A stretch of 64,000 nt of DNA from Blepharisma stoltei (taxonomy: Eukaryota > Ciliophora > Heterotrichea > Heterotrichida > Blepharismidae): assembly GCA_914767885.1 (NCBI GenBank), contig CAJZBQ010000045.1, positions 585,001 through 649,000 of the forward strand, given 5' to 3'. Position numbers and translations under genes: made by a program. The first letter of the stretch is position 1. Each line of letters begins with the position of its first letter. Positions 1-9,844 of this stretch are shown here, one piece after another. The notes under the pieces are model-generated. The model was given only the letters and a program-made list of their open reading frames with translations, did not search any database and was not told the DNA's origin.

Positions 1-1054
1 CAAAATAATTAGGCAATCATTATTTTTTAGAAATCAATTAATTTTAATTTAACTTTGAATTATATATTTTTACAATTTAAAAACCTTCATTCTAAATTGT
101 TTATATATTGACCTTTAGCCAATTTTAACGATTTGAATTTTTTACAATATGATTTGATTACTAAATCTATCATTTTAATTTTTAAGACACGAAAATTTTC
201 AGAATAAAAAATTTCAAAATCCAATTTGACACTAAATGTAAATACTAATAGTAGCTTTTATCTATTTATAGAGTTGCTGCTTTTATTATAATAATTTTTT
301 CTTTAACTTTTATTATGGATTCTTCTAATTAAGTAGGGGTTTTCTTATTTTATATTATGTTTATAAAAATGCCTTTCTTTTAAAAGAATAAATATGAATT
401 AAATATAAAAATAATTTAGTATAAGTGCTGATAAAATTCGGTGTAAGCATTTTGGCCAGAAAAATTTTGATATACAAAGGTTACTCTCAAGCAAATATCG
501 CACTATCAAAAACCTTATCCAAATTTTCGGAGAATTTTCACACTATCAGAAAGCTCAAATAAAATTAATATTATCATTCATCAATAGTAAAAACTTATTT
601 CTGAATTATAATTTACTTTTAGCTATCGATTTCTGGCTTAAAATAATGACTTCTCCAAACCTTTATTATTATTAATTTTTCTGATGGGGTTGAAAAAAAT
701 AATGTTTTCTATGCCTGACTTGGAAATTTTTTTATAGTTCTCTTTAAATATAATTAACTATTGAACCAAAATTATTAATATTGAAGAAAAAGTCTTTCTT
801 AATAACTTTTCTTGATTATTACTAAAAGAATCTAACTTAAATATCATTTAACAGCAAAATCCTCCAAAGTAAATTAATTACTATTATAATACAACTTTTT
901 TGCTTCTCAAAAAATTCCATTTCTGGCATGCTTTATTCAATTCAGCATTACTTAACTTTAAATAGCAATTTTTTGTTTCCTACTATTTATGCCATTTTCT
1001 GATAATAATCAGACTTTAATTAAAAATATCTTATATAAATATTAATAAATAATT
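1..1054. other. AT-rich region without a recognised gene
   Basis: About 1 kb of very AT-rich sequence upstream of the zinc-finger gene. With TGA read as Trp I still see no long open frame, no repeat family found elsewhere in the window and no RNA gene. It presumably holds the promoter and 5' UTR of the gene starting at 1055. Confidence 0.5.
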
Positions 1055-2106
1055 ATGACCACAGATAACGAGAGGACTGATTTAAAATTACTTCCACCCC
1101 CTATCGATTTATGTGTGATTACAGGTTTGAAGACAAGAAACAGTTTATCATGTCTATCTTGTGGGATGATGTTCAGATCTCAAAGTGATGTAGAAATACA
1201 TTTATTATCAGAAAACTCTACTTTTCCAAAATTCGGAATAGCAAATGGAGAAGAAACAGTAATACAATATGAAAAGAGTGCTTTAATTTTACCATTATTC
1301 AGCTCTTTAGATATTGAGGAAAAAGAAGAATTTGTCTGCCAGCAATGCCGATTGGAGTTTAAATCATATAAAGGGATGAAACAACATATAGGGAAAATGC
1401 ATTTGACGAAATATAAACATTCAAAATGTCCACTTTGTACCAAAAATTTTAGACATAAATATCTTATAGAACATTTGCTGTAATTCCTAAAAAAGTATAT
1501 CTTTAACTAGAGCTTCCCGGCTTTCTCTTCAGTTCAAGTTTCACGATGCCGTGATAGTTGATTCTATGGACGAGGACCTATACTCGATGACAAGCAGTTA
1601 TAAGAATTGTGACACCGTCTTGCGTCAATATAGGTTGTCTGCAATGAAATTCAAATTACTGGCCAACTCTCAACAAAAATGGAAATCTTAAGCCTAGGGT
1701 GAATCATGGTTCACACTTGAAATAGTCACAATTAATCGAGAATTGAGCTTCTGGAATATATATAGGCAAAAACCCTGATTTTGATTTAAGCACAATAGTC
1801 ATCCCCATACTTGAGCTTTGCCAAGCCATATAAAACCTGGCAAGATGTATGCTATCGAAAAATATCCTTTCTTCCTCAAGATTCATCCATCCTATATGGA
1901 TTGTCGTCTACAGGGACTAGAAGGGTCGGTTTTTCGCCATGCCATTTTAATGTATATCGAAAAATTTTAGACATAAATATGCAGTTAAATTTCATATAAA
2001 GCAAGTTCATGAAAAATCAACGCGAGCAAGCTGCAAAAATTGTGGAAGAGAGTTTTATAATAAATATTTGCTGAATAATCATACAAAGACTTGCTACTGC
2101 TTATAG
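1055..2106 (+). CDS. C2H2 zinc-finger protein, interrupted by an IES
   Basis: Small C2H2 zinc-finger protein, about 177 residues after removal of the insert at 1463-1980; probably nucleic-acid binding. Fingers seen: CLSCGMMF near residue 33, CQQCRLEF with HIGKMH near residue 98, CPLCTKNF near residue 127 and a last CKNCGREF finger. The third finger is only complete after excision: 1460-1462 (TAT) joins 1981 and restores the F-x5-V-x2-H-x4-H spacing, then a fourth finger follows to TAG at 2104-2106. Without excision the frame stops at 1481-1483. The joined length is an exact multiple of three. ATG 1055 is the first in-frame start. No closer family assignment is possible. Confidence 0.85.
1463..1980 (+). 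mobile_element. GC-rich retroposon-like IES with 21-bp target-site duplication
   Basis: Insert of 518 bp in the zinc-finger coding sequence. A perfect 21-bp direct repeat (AAAAATTTTAGACATAAATAT) lies at 1442-1462 and 1960-1980. The insert is clearly richer in GC than its surroundings and ends with CGCCATGCCATTTTAATG just before the second repeat, resembling the 3' ends of the other GC-rich inserts in this window. The length of the repeat and the AT-rich tail fit target-primed retroposition; removal of one repeat plus the insert restores the gene. Confidence 0.75.
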
Positions 2107-2338
2107 CTCATGCAATTTTAAAGATTAGATAATATAAGCTAATTTTGTTATTGAAATTATATATTAACCAACTTATTTATCTTTGTTTTAATAATTTCCT
2201 TTAATTTATGACAGAGCAATTAGTTATTTACAATAAATGTCCATATTTTTGAAATTAAATAGAATATCTTTCACTTTATAGTAAAGTATTGATTTATAAT
2301 AATTTTACTTATTTATTAATTTTTAAAAACTAAATAAT

Positions 2339-2881
2339 CTAGATAGAAATTATTTTTAATAGGTTATTTGCTAGACCTATTGCATCAATAACTTTCCGAA
2401 TAATAAAAAATCCCATTGAAATTTGATAAACTTGCACCCATGAGCCTTCAATTTCAAATGCTTTTGTCTGAGTAAGGAAAAGCATCATCAAAAATACATC
2501 ACTTAATATTCATGGAATTTCGACGATAAGTGGTGATAATTTGAGGTTTTTAATTGACTTTTTGGATACTTTTGTGTATATGTCAGCATACATTTGTATC
2601 CAATTGGCTAAGTATTGTAATCCAGCAGCGCACAATAGATAAAACCTTCATTCTTCTTTGTAAAGACTAGTAATAATTATAAGAATGCAAGTTGGGATTC
2701 TTCCTATAGCCAAATCCACTATTTTTGTATATTTTGTTGGCATTATTGTGGTAGTACCCAATGAATAAAGGGCAGAGCAGCTGAGAAATACTATAGCAAA
2801 TAGCTGAGGATTGTTGATGAAAAAGACTAGAGAGAATAAGCTGATGCATCGAATAATGTTGATTGGCACCAAGGTTACCAT
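2339..2881 (-). CDS. CDP-alcohol phosphatidyltransferase-like membrane protein (PI-synthase-like), catalytic motif degraded
   Basis: With TGA as Trp the frame is open for 180 residues from ATG at 2881 to TAG at 2339-2341. It is hydrophobic, with about four to five membrane segments. The middle and C-terminal parts resemble eukaryotic phosphatidylinositol synthase, including the stretch from the VDLAIGR region through the amphipathic segment QYLANWIQMYADIY and the loop before LSDVFLMMLF. The family's active-site signature D-x2-DG-x2-AR-x8-G-x3-D-x3-D is not intact: the DxxDG..AR positions read as YSLGTTTI and only the first D of the last pair (IVDLAIG) is kept. It is either a non-catalytic paralogue or a diverged relative. 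The function is inferred from similarity remembered, not searched. Confidence 0.5.
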
Positions 2882-3454
2882 TTTTTAGTTTATTCTAATA
2901 AAGTCAAGTCAAAACTTCCAATTTGATTTATTAATCCAGTTTTCTGCTGGCTATATAATAATTCATAGATATCATATAGACTAAAGTTTCACAAAACCAA
3001 TTTAAAAATGATTAAATTTTAATAAAACCGATACCTTTAAAATAATTGCTTATGCCTTAATACTTAATTGCATAAATTTATTCTCAAAATCTATCCATTC
3101 CACACTAATATAGTGATTAACATTATATATGATTTTTTAAGATGGAAAGGAAAATTATATAAGAAGTGCTCCTATTCTTGAAAGATTGAAGGAGAATAAT
3201 CAAAGAAAGCTAAAATGAAGCTATTGGGGGAATTTACACAAAGAAAATCGACTAGTAAACCTTCTTAGAGTAGTTTCATGTGAATTTTCAGTCAGAATTA
3301 TAGTGCCAATTGAGATTATATAAATATGCATTTATTTAATTTAACTTTAGTCTAAAAGGATAAGAATAATCTAATTTACTTAATTAAAACTTGCCCAATT
3401 AATTAATTAATTTTTATATCAATTAATTTCAAATGCTACATATTTATAATAATT
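2882..3454. other. AT-rich intergenic region
   Basis: Between two minus-strand genes. A short open stretch at about 3136-3323 on the plus strand (TGA as Trp) looks protein-like but has no start codon; otherwise nothing is recognised. Confidence 0.4.
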
Positions 3455-3997
3455 TTAACCCTTTTTAAGGATTCGGTTCCATGCTGCTTTTGACCATTCT
3501 TCTTCACTAATTTCAACGCAGATGGTATCTTTGCTTTTGGGGATTTCTTTTTCTATTCAATTTTCTTGGCTGTTTTTTGGTAATTTATTCTCGATTTCTT
3601 CAATTCTTGTTTGAATATTTTTATCTCTTATCGTAATCCCTTCTTGTATCATTTCTAATAACGCAGTCAGGTTTTTTCCATCTCTTTGTTTTAATCCTTC
3701 TATTTTTACTGTTAATTCATTCACTTGGGCTTTCATTCATTCTTCCAGGGTTGACATTTTATTTAAGCATTCATTTAATTCAATATCTTTTTGCTTTACA
3801 ACTTTGCGAAGAGCCTGATTTTGGCCTAAAAGTTGTTGGTATTTTGCCTTTTTTTCTAAATCTTTATTATATGAATCAGAATTTCGAGCTCTTTTTATTG
3901 GAAGTTTTGATGTGTTAGCTCTAGGCTTTTTTTCTTTAGAATTGATCGTGCTATTTGATGTGCTTTCTTGCGCAGGAAGAAGTTTGGTTGCTGACAT
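3455..3997 (-). CDS. Basic coiled-coil protein, function unknown
   Basis: Open frame of 180 residues from ATG 3997 to TAA 3455-3457, using TGA as Trp at LEEWMKA and QENWIEKE. The N-terminus is Ser/Lys/Arg rich, followed from about residue 45 by a heptad-type helix (KKAKYQQLLGQNQALRKVV, then KQKDIELNECLNKM) that continues to about residue 140. The C-terminal tail contains CVEISEEEWSKAAWNRILKK. A basic stretch before a leucine-rich helix recalls bZIP proteins, but no true bZIP basic signature is seen, so no function is claimed. No introns or inserts are needed. Confidence 0.7.
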
Positions 3998-4083
3998 ACG
4001 AATCGATTTTTTATTTGTTTAGGAAAATTAAAATTAATTGAATTTGAAATATATATTGCCCCCAAAATTTAGAAAAATTTTAA

Positions 4084-4195
4084 TTTATGTATAGTTTATG
4101 ATTTTTTTGCTTATTAATATTTAATAAAAATATCATTTTATGTATAGTTTTATGATTTTTTTTTTGCTTTATTTAATATTTGATAAAGTATATTT
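4084..4195. repeat. Tandem duplication of about 54 bp in AT-rich spacer
   Basis: Two neighbouring copies each begin TTTATGTATAGTTTATG (second copy with one extra T) and continue through a T-run, GCTTTA/GCTTAT and AATATTTRATAAA. The rest of the 3998-4441 spacer is AT-rich with nothing else recognised. Confidence 0.6.
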
Positions 4196-4441
4196 TTGCA
4201 AATAAAATTCTGATCTGCAACAGCAGTAATCTAAAATAAAATCTTTTAAGAAAATACCTTTTTTTTGCATAGGTTACATTAATTATTTATTAGCTTTAAT
4301 ATATATTAAGCTTGTCATCAAAATTTATTTTAAAAAATAAAAGCAGCTAATTTAATATTGAAATCATCTTGTCCAAGCATTTTGATTATCATTCACGAAG
4401 ATGGAAAGTAAACAACCGCAAAGCAATTTAATTATTATTTA

Positions 4442-5536
4442 ATGATAAATGCACGATCTATATCCTCTCAAAGAGCTATATTAAGAAACTCAAAATCAAA
4501 AATATTGAGTTCTGTACCTTCAGCTATTATTTCTAAACCAGAAGAAAAAGATCATCAATTTAATCATACAAGTCGTTTGTCAAAAGACAGTCCAGATTTC
4601 AAAGAAATAAGGCGAAGTAAAAGTATATACGTATCCCCACCACGATCCCATATATCAAGAGATCTGAGTTCTCAAAAACTACATAAAAGAAATTCACAGA
4701 GTAATGAGCATTGTCACCTATATGAAACTTCAGCCTCATTATTTTCTAACCTTGAAAATAGTGCTTCAAATACTCTCAGACTAAGCCCTCTCAAGCGAAA
4801 TAGACATAACTCAAACTCAGCAGAAAAATTGGCCTCATTGGATTCAATAGTGGATAAATGTGAAAATGTCAGAAGGAGTATGAGCAAATCTAACCTTTCA
4901 AATGCTATGGAAAACGCGATCAGTTGAAAAGTACTTACTCCCCCCCCCCCCTCCGTGAGCGAACAAACCATTAGAAAAATCGCCCATTTTTGACCAAAAA
5001 ACCCACCCTCCGTGAGTGAACAAAAATTTTTTTAATAGAAAAAATTTTAATGGAAAAAAATTTTGATATATAAGTGATAATTAGTATAATGAAATCTAGA
5101 GCTAATTCTGTTTAATTTTAAACAAATTGCGTTTTAAAACATAAATTTTGCAAATTAAATTAATATTTGCTTCCCAATTTTTGCAAATTAGGATTTTTTT
5201 AAATTTCGAAAAAAATATTTTTTATAAAATTTATATATAAATTTTTTTTAAAAAAAAAAATTAACCCCCCTCCGTGAGCGAACAAAATTTTTTTGTTCGC
5301 TCACGGAGAGGGGGGGGGGGGGGGGAGTTAGAGAGTCTCTTGACACAAAAAAGGAAAGGCCCTATGTAAAATCTTACCAAAAATCATCTGAAGATGAAAT
5401 GATAAAAGAAGCTTTGGAGCTTCAAAAAAAATTTGAGATAGATTTTATAAGAAAAAAGCGGAAAATCTGGAAAAATTCTAAACCTGCACTTGCATTCAAA
5501 CTTGAAAAAAGTTTAAATAAATATCGAATAAAGTAA
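4442..5536 (+). CDS. Ser/Arg-rich protein of unknown function, interrupted by a MITE-type IES
   Basis: Starts at ATG 4442 and reads a Ser-, Asn- and Arg-rich N-terminus with phosphosite-like stretches (RRSKSIYVSPPR, RLSPLKRNRH). At 4935 a MITE interrupts the frame. Joining across the TTA repeat (AAAGTACTTA to GAGAGTCTC) gives VLRESLDTKK and continues with a Lys-rich tail ending KSLNKYRIK at TAA 5534-5536. The product is 233 residues, TGA used once as Trp. The next open frame starts only 3 bp later and in the same frame, so the two could be one gene separated by something not recognised here. No domain recognised. Confidence 0.65.
4938..5330. mobile_element. Full-length MITE-type IES (family A, CTCCGTGAGCGAACAAA ends)
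   Basis: 393 bp including one TTA. It is flanked by TTA at 4935-4937 and 5328-5330. Inverted ends carry a long C/G run plus CTCCGTGAGCGAACAAA. A second copy of the end motif sits inside each end, so the right end forms a hairpin (about 5268-5325). The AT-rich core lacks an ORF. It matches in size and type the abundant pogo-derived MITE known from the Blepharisma stoltei germline (recalled, not searched). Excision restores the gene at 4442-5536. Confidence 0.85.
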
Positions 5537-5539
5537 TAA

Positions 5540-7067
5540 ATGGTATTTGTATCTCTTTTAACACCAGCTTTTGAAATACAAAGAGGAATATCTGATTTGT
5601 ATGCAGCTTGCAATGAAAGATTTGGTACTAGCTCCATAAAAATTTATAGACTGACTCCAGTTGAACAAATAGAAAATGAAGATGAACTTGTTGCAAAACT
5701 TGATTGTAATTTATCATTATCTGCAATTGAAAATCTTCTTAACGAGAGAGCCCAAATCCAAATTCAGCTAGAAAGGGCGAAAGAAGCTTTGAACGACTAT
5801 AGTTTCGAGATTAAAAAGCTTAAAATTAAATTAAAAGCACCTAAAGCCTTCTCCGTAATTGTATTTGATTCCGCATACTTTTGACCAGAACCGCCTGCTT
5901 GCCGAGCTGATTCAGCTCTAGAGACAAGGTTTGTGCTGTGATTTCGAGGACTCCTCCGTTAGAAAATCATTGGATGCTATGGAGGCAAAGGTGAGCCAAT
6001 ACCTCCTGCGGGCTATCATGGCGGCTAGTGACGATTTTGCATCGTTGTCGAGGACATATTTATTCGCCACAATCATATTAATTATGAAAAAGCTTAAGGA
6101 AAACGCAAGGTTATCAAAACCACAAAAAATCAAAAAACTTGAGATTGAGAATAAAAAATTGAAAGAAAATTTTAAGTAAAAGTTATAGAGGTTTCCTCTA
6201 TATAGCGCTAAAAGCGCAGACATTTTCCCAGGAGCTTTCCAAGTTCGTCGGACCAAATCGCTTTTTGGTCCCGACCAAGGCATTGATTTGGTGCAACCTA
6301 CCGATAAATTCCGATCAGAATTTATCGGCCTTACAGCGCCAAACATAGGAAACTTCTATACTTACTCCCCCCCCCCTCCGTGAGTGAACAAAAAAATTTT
6401 GTTCACTCACGGAGGGGGATTTAATTTTTTTTTTTTAAAAAAATTTAAATATAAATTTTTTAAAAAATATTTTTTTTCGAAATTTAAAAAAACCTGATTC
6501 GCAAAAATTGGAAAGCAAATATTAATTTAATTTATGAAATTTATGTTTTAAAAAGCGATTCGTTTAAAATTAATTGAATTAGCTTTAGATTTTATTTATA
6601 ATAATTATCATTCCTATATCAAAATTTTTTTCCATAAAAAATTTTTCAATTAAAAAAATTTTGCTTACTTACGGAGGGTGGTTTTTGGGCAAAAAATAGC
6701 GATTTTTCTAAATGGTTTTGTTCACTCATGGAGGGGGGGGGGACTTAGGACCAACTTAGATATGCATACAGAATATATGAAAGAAATGGAATTGAAAGTA
6801 AATAAGCTTAACGAAAAAATTGAAGACCTCGAATCAAAAAACTCAGAGAAAGATTATGAAAAAATCAAAAAAGAAGAAAATAAGGATCAAAAGGATATGT
6901 CTAACCTAAATAAAATTGAAATAGTAGCAAATATAAGTGATTCAGCAAATAATTTGGAATTTAAGGCTGCTGAAGAAGAACACATAGGAAAGCCAACCTC
7001 ATTACCGATAAAGGGAAAACTCTCTATTCCGAAGCTAAGTATTGGAGGTCTATCTATGCAAAAATAA
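5540..7067 (+). CDS. Coiled-coil protein of unknown function with an IES in the CDS and two IESs in one intron
   Basis: ATG 5540. The first part (FEIQRGISDLYAACNERFG through VAKLD) faintly resembles a doublecortin-type ubiquitin fold; this is weak. The rest is coiled coil. The insert 5824-6097 splits FEIKKL from KENARLSK. After KENF the sequence GTAAAAGT starts an intron that is completed only when two further inserts (6186-6360 and 6365-6747) are removed, giving the 15-nt intron GTAAAAGTTACTTAG and the join KENFKTNLDMH. The end is a Lys/Glu-rich helix and a Leu/Pro/Gly tail (LSIPKLSIGGLSMQK). Total after removal: 226 residues, an exact multiple of three. Confidence 0.65.
5824..6097 (+). mobile_element. 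GC-rich retroposon-like IES, 11-bp duplication
   Basis: 274-bp insert flanked by AAAAAGCTTAA at 5813-5823 and 6087-6097. It ends with GACATATTTATTCGCCACAATCATATTAATTATG, sharing the terminal GACATAT..GCCA..CATATTAATTAT pattern with the inserts ending at 35579 and (inverted) 44507. It is the shortest of the class, consistent with 5' truncation. Confidence 0.7.
6186..6358. mobile_element. Palindromic MITE, family B (TAGAGG/TATAGAA ends), TA duplication
   Basis: 173-bp element between TA at 6184-6185 and TA at 6359-6360. Inverted ends are TAGAGGTTTCCT and, inverted, TAGAAGTTTCCTATG, followed by GCGC-containing arms and an inner pair (CCGATAAATTCCGATCAGAATTTATCGG) that can form a stem. The same end pattern occurs at 49630-49783. 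Confidence 0.65.
6365..6747. mobile_element. Full-length MITE-type IES (family A)
   Basis: 383 bp including one TTA; TTA at 6362-6364 and 6745-6747. Same end motifs and AT-rich core as 4938-5330 but in the opposite orientation: the double end motif (hairpin) is at the left. It lies directly beside the family B element, inside the same intron. Confidence 0.85.
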
Positions 7068-7095
7068 TTTAAATACTTAAAATTTAAATATCTTA

Positions 7096-7242
7096 CTCCC
7101 TCTCCGTGAGCGTACAAAATAATTTTGTTCACTATAGTAATTTTTTCTCTAATAAAATCATTTTTTTTACTTATGAAGGTGGACTTTTACAAATAAATGA
7201 GGATTTATCAATGGCTTTGCTCGCTCATGGAGGGAGGAGTTA
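7096..7242. mobile_element. Short deletion derivative of family A MITE
   Basis: 147 bp including one TTA, flanked by TTA at 7093-7095 and 7240-7242, with ends CTCCCTCTCCGTGAGCG and GCTCGCTCATGGAGGGAGGAG. The core is largely deleted. It lies just downstream of the stop at 7067, so it needs no removal for translation. Confidence 0.75.
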
Positions 7243-7790
7243 AATATTTTTCATAAATGGAAATACAAATTTTGCAGTGATTAGAAAAAAGCCCAAAATT
7301 ATAGTAAGTATATTCCGCACTATTTTACATTATAATTTTTTAATATTTTATTATCGAAATAAATCTCCTAGGTATTTTAAACTATAAGCTTTAATTAACT
7401 TACTCAACCCTTTATTTATTTAATTTTGAAAAGTTTCCTATAAAGCTCTCTTGCTCTTAATGTCTAAATCTGAATTTTCCTTTTTCTCTGCTTTAATCTA
7501 TTTTTATCAAGTTAATCAATTTATTTTTATAAAATGCTAATCAATATTTCAGGATTTTATATAAGATCTCTACCTATTATCTTAAATTTATAGCTAGTAT
7601 ATCCAAGAAAATTGATGATTTAAATAAATTTACTTCATTCTTTATAAATCCTCTATAAAATGGCTCTATTTTGTTTTATCGGAGCATTTTCCTCTTGTGA
7701 CATTTCCTCAATTATTTGCTAAAAATTTTACTTTTTTTTGATTAATTTTCTCACCCGAAAAAGTTATAAATAACAGGCAACTATAAAAAT
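7243..7790. other. AT-rich intergenic region upstream of the SERINC gene
   Basis: About 550 bp. No ORF, repeat or RNA gene recognised; presumably 5' regulatory sequence of the downstream gene. Confidence 0.4.
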
Positions 7791-9752
7791 ATGGGACTAG
7801 TCGCATCTTGTGCGAGCTCTGCAATCTGCTGTGCAGGATCAGCATGTTGCAATTGCATGTGTGGTACATGTATGAAATGCTGTAAAACTTCTCATCATCA
7901 CCATATGAGACTCGGATACCTTGTATTAATGATTATTGCTGCTGGCTTTGGTATCTTATTTTTATATGAAGGAAAAAATATGATGACTCCTTGAACAAAA
8001 TATGGCCTAGTAAATTGTGACGGGAACTCTGAAAGTGTATGTTTGGGTGTCCAAACAGTCTATCGTGAAAGTTTTGCTTTAGCGTTATTTTTTCTTTTAA
8101 TGCTATTTCTAAGCATCCCCGGTGGGAAATTCAGTGCTATTATAAACCGTAAAGCTTACTTAGAGGGTGCATGAATTTTTAAAACGCTTATAATTATCGC
8201 AATTTTTATTATCACTTTTTTTATTGACAATGCGTTTTTTGTAAATTCTAAGATAGGATGTTTGAAGAGAAATCTGCAGATATGTGTCAATGTTCTTCTT
8301 GGTTATCCAGATTATTATATTAATTGACTTCGCTTATACATGAAATGAAGACTGGTTGAATAAATATGAAGTTTCGTCCTCTAAAGGCTACTGGGGAGAA
8401 GGATTATTAAAGTCAGGCGCTAGACATATTGGTGACGCAGTCACCAAAGATCTCCCGTATAGGAGGTTCTACCGCGCTTTTCGGCTCCAGCCCAGAGGGT
8501 CTATCCTCTTACGAGTGCCCTTCCGATACCTTCTGTCTCCTCTTTGCCTTGGGCTTCAATCTTGAGTGGGCGGCTATGGATTGCTGCGGCCTGATGTGGC
8601 GATTGGAGCAGCTTGATTCCATGGATCAGCTCCTTGGAGTCTATCAGGTGTCGAAGTGCCTTTCTTCGACAGCTACAGGAAAAAGACTGTTCCGCTGCGG
8701 CTGGGCCGAAACCTCCTATTTTTCAGGAATGCCCATGGGTTCTCTGATCCAAAGGACGCTGTTGAGCACCTCCATTTCCAACAACAGGAAAGCAGCCAAG
8801 CCTACCCGGATATACATCTCTTGAGCCTGGACTTGATTCTCAACTTGGAGACCGTCCCAGTTCGCTGTAGCCATAAGGTCTGGACTGCTGCGCCAAGAGG
8901 GCAGATTGATACATGTCGCCATTTTAATTTATTAAAAGCTATTGGGGATTTTGCTTATTCTTTTTCTCAGGGCTAGCATGGTCGCTATCTATAACTATAA
9001 TCGCACTATGCTACTATTGGTTTGGGACATCATCCGAATGTGGGGTCAATATATTTCTAATCACACTAACACTCGCACTAGGATCAATTTTTACAGTAAT
9101 GTCTTTGACTCCTCTAGTCGAGAATGGATGTAATTTATAATTAGCTTTACTTACAAGTTCAATTGTGAATATTTATATTGTTTGGCTATGCTGGTATGGG
9201 CTAGTATCTGATACATCAAATTGCAATTCATGAAATGACACAAAATCAACAGGCTTGACTATTGCTTTTGGGCTTTTAGTTTTAATGATTATGCTTCTTT
9301 ATATATCATTCAGAGAAATTAAAAAATCCGATAAACAAACAATCGCAAGAGACGCTGCAGAAGTCGTCATGGCACCTGAAGATGAAGGAAATGAAAAAGA
9401 AGCTTATAAAGAAGACGAAGAACTTGATAGAAGAATGGTTTATTTCCATGTGCTCATGATTATTGTATCTATGTATTATTCAATGCTACTTACGAATTGA
9501 GGAGCTGCAAATGTGGATGGAGGCGCTTATGATAAGTAATTGATAGTTAGTGACAATGCAAGCATGTGGGTAAAATTTGTTGCCTTGTGAACAACTGTTT
9601 TGCTTTATGTGTGGAGCCTGATTGCCCCTAAAGTGTGCAAAAACAGAGATTTTAGTAGTCAGATTTATGAAGTTTGGAGTAATTGAGGAAAAATTTGGGG
9701 AATTAGGGCAAATGTAATATTGATAGATTTAAGCATAATTTTATATCAATAA
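7791..9752 (+). CDS. SERINC/TMS1-family multipass membrane protein
   Basis: Serine-incorporator family: a multipass membrane protein linked in animals and yeast to lipid scrambling and membrane serine lipids. After removing three introns (8241-8256, 16 nt; 9130-9144 and 9536-9550, 15 nt) and one insert (551 bp at 8398-8948) the product is 454 residues, the usual family length. Seen: Cys-rich N-terminus CCNCMCGTCMKCCKTS, the family segment ILIDFAYTWNEDWLNKYE (W by TGA), about ten hydrophobic segments and the C-terminal VKFVALWTTVLLYVWSLIAP. TGA is Trp at eight or more positions. ATG 7791 gives the expected family start MGLVASCASSAICC. Confidence 0.92.
8398..8948 (+). mobile_element. GC-rich retroposon-like IES in SERINC, 15-bp imperfect duplication
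   Basis: 551 bp. Repeats at 8383-8397 and 8934-8948 read AAAGGCTACTGGGGA and AAAAGCTATTGGGGA (13 of 15 identical), and either copy encodes the same residues (S-K-G/S-YWG). The 3' end is CATGTCGCCATTTTAATTTATT. An inner block (GAGTGGGCGGCTATGG..TGCGGCCT) is shared with the insert at 23714-24283, so the two belong to one family. The divergence of the repeats suggests an old insertion. Confidence 0.7.
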
Positions 9753-9844
9753 TGAAAATTAATTTTTACAAGAAACGGATAAATGCCTGCCTTTAAGCAT
9801 TTTCTCTTAAACCCCCTGCTTTTATATAATAAAATTCATTATAA

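Larger units (their letters stand above)
6176..6748 (+). other. 15-nt intron split by two IESs
   Basis: In the germline the donor GTAAAAGTTA and the acceptor CTTAG lie 573 bp apart. Removing the palindromic element with one TA (6186-6360) and the MITE with one TTA (6365-6747) leaves exactly GTAAAAGTTACTTAG, 15 nt, the usual intron length in this window. Flanking exons then read ..KENF-K-TNLD.. in frame. Confidence 0.65.

Noticed and set aside
3136-3323. Plus-strand open stretch of about 60 codons with TGA as Trp
   Set aside because: It has no start codon, is preceded by TAA and no 15-16-nt intron can supply one; too short to support as a gene.
4938-5330. Terminal motifs as telomere addition or chromosome breakage sites
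   Set aside because: The C/G runs lack a telomere-type repeat and the elements lie inside genes whose two halves join in frame.
8356-8976. Several overlapping plus-strand ORFs in the SERINC insert
   Set aside because: They are within the GC-rich IES, in different frames, with no family and no TGA-dependent continuity; GC-rich sequence naturally has long frames.
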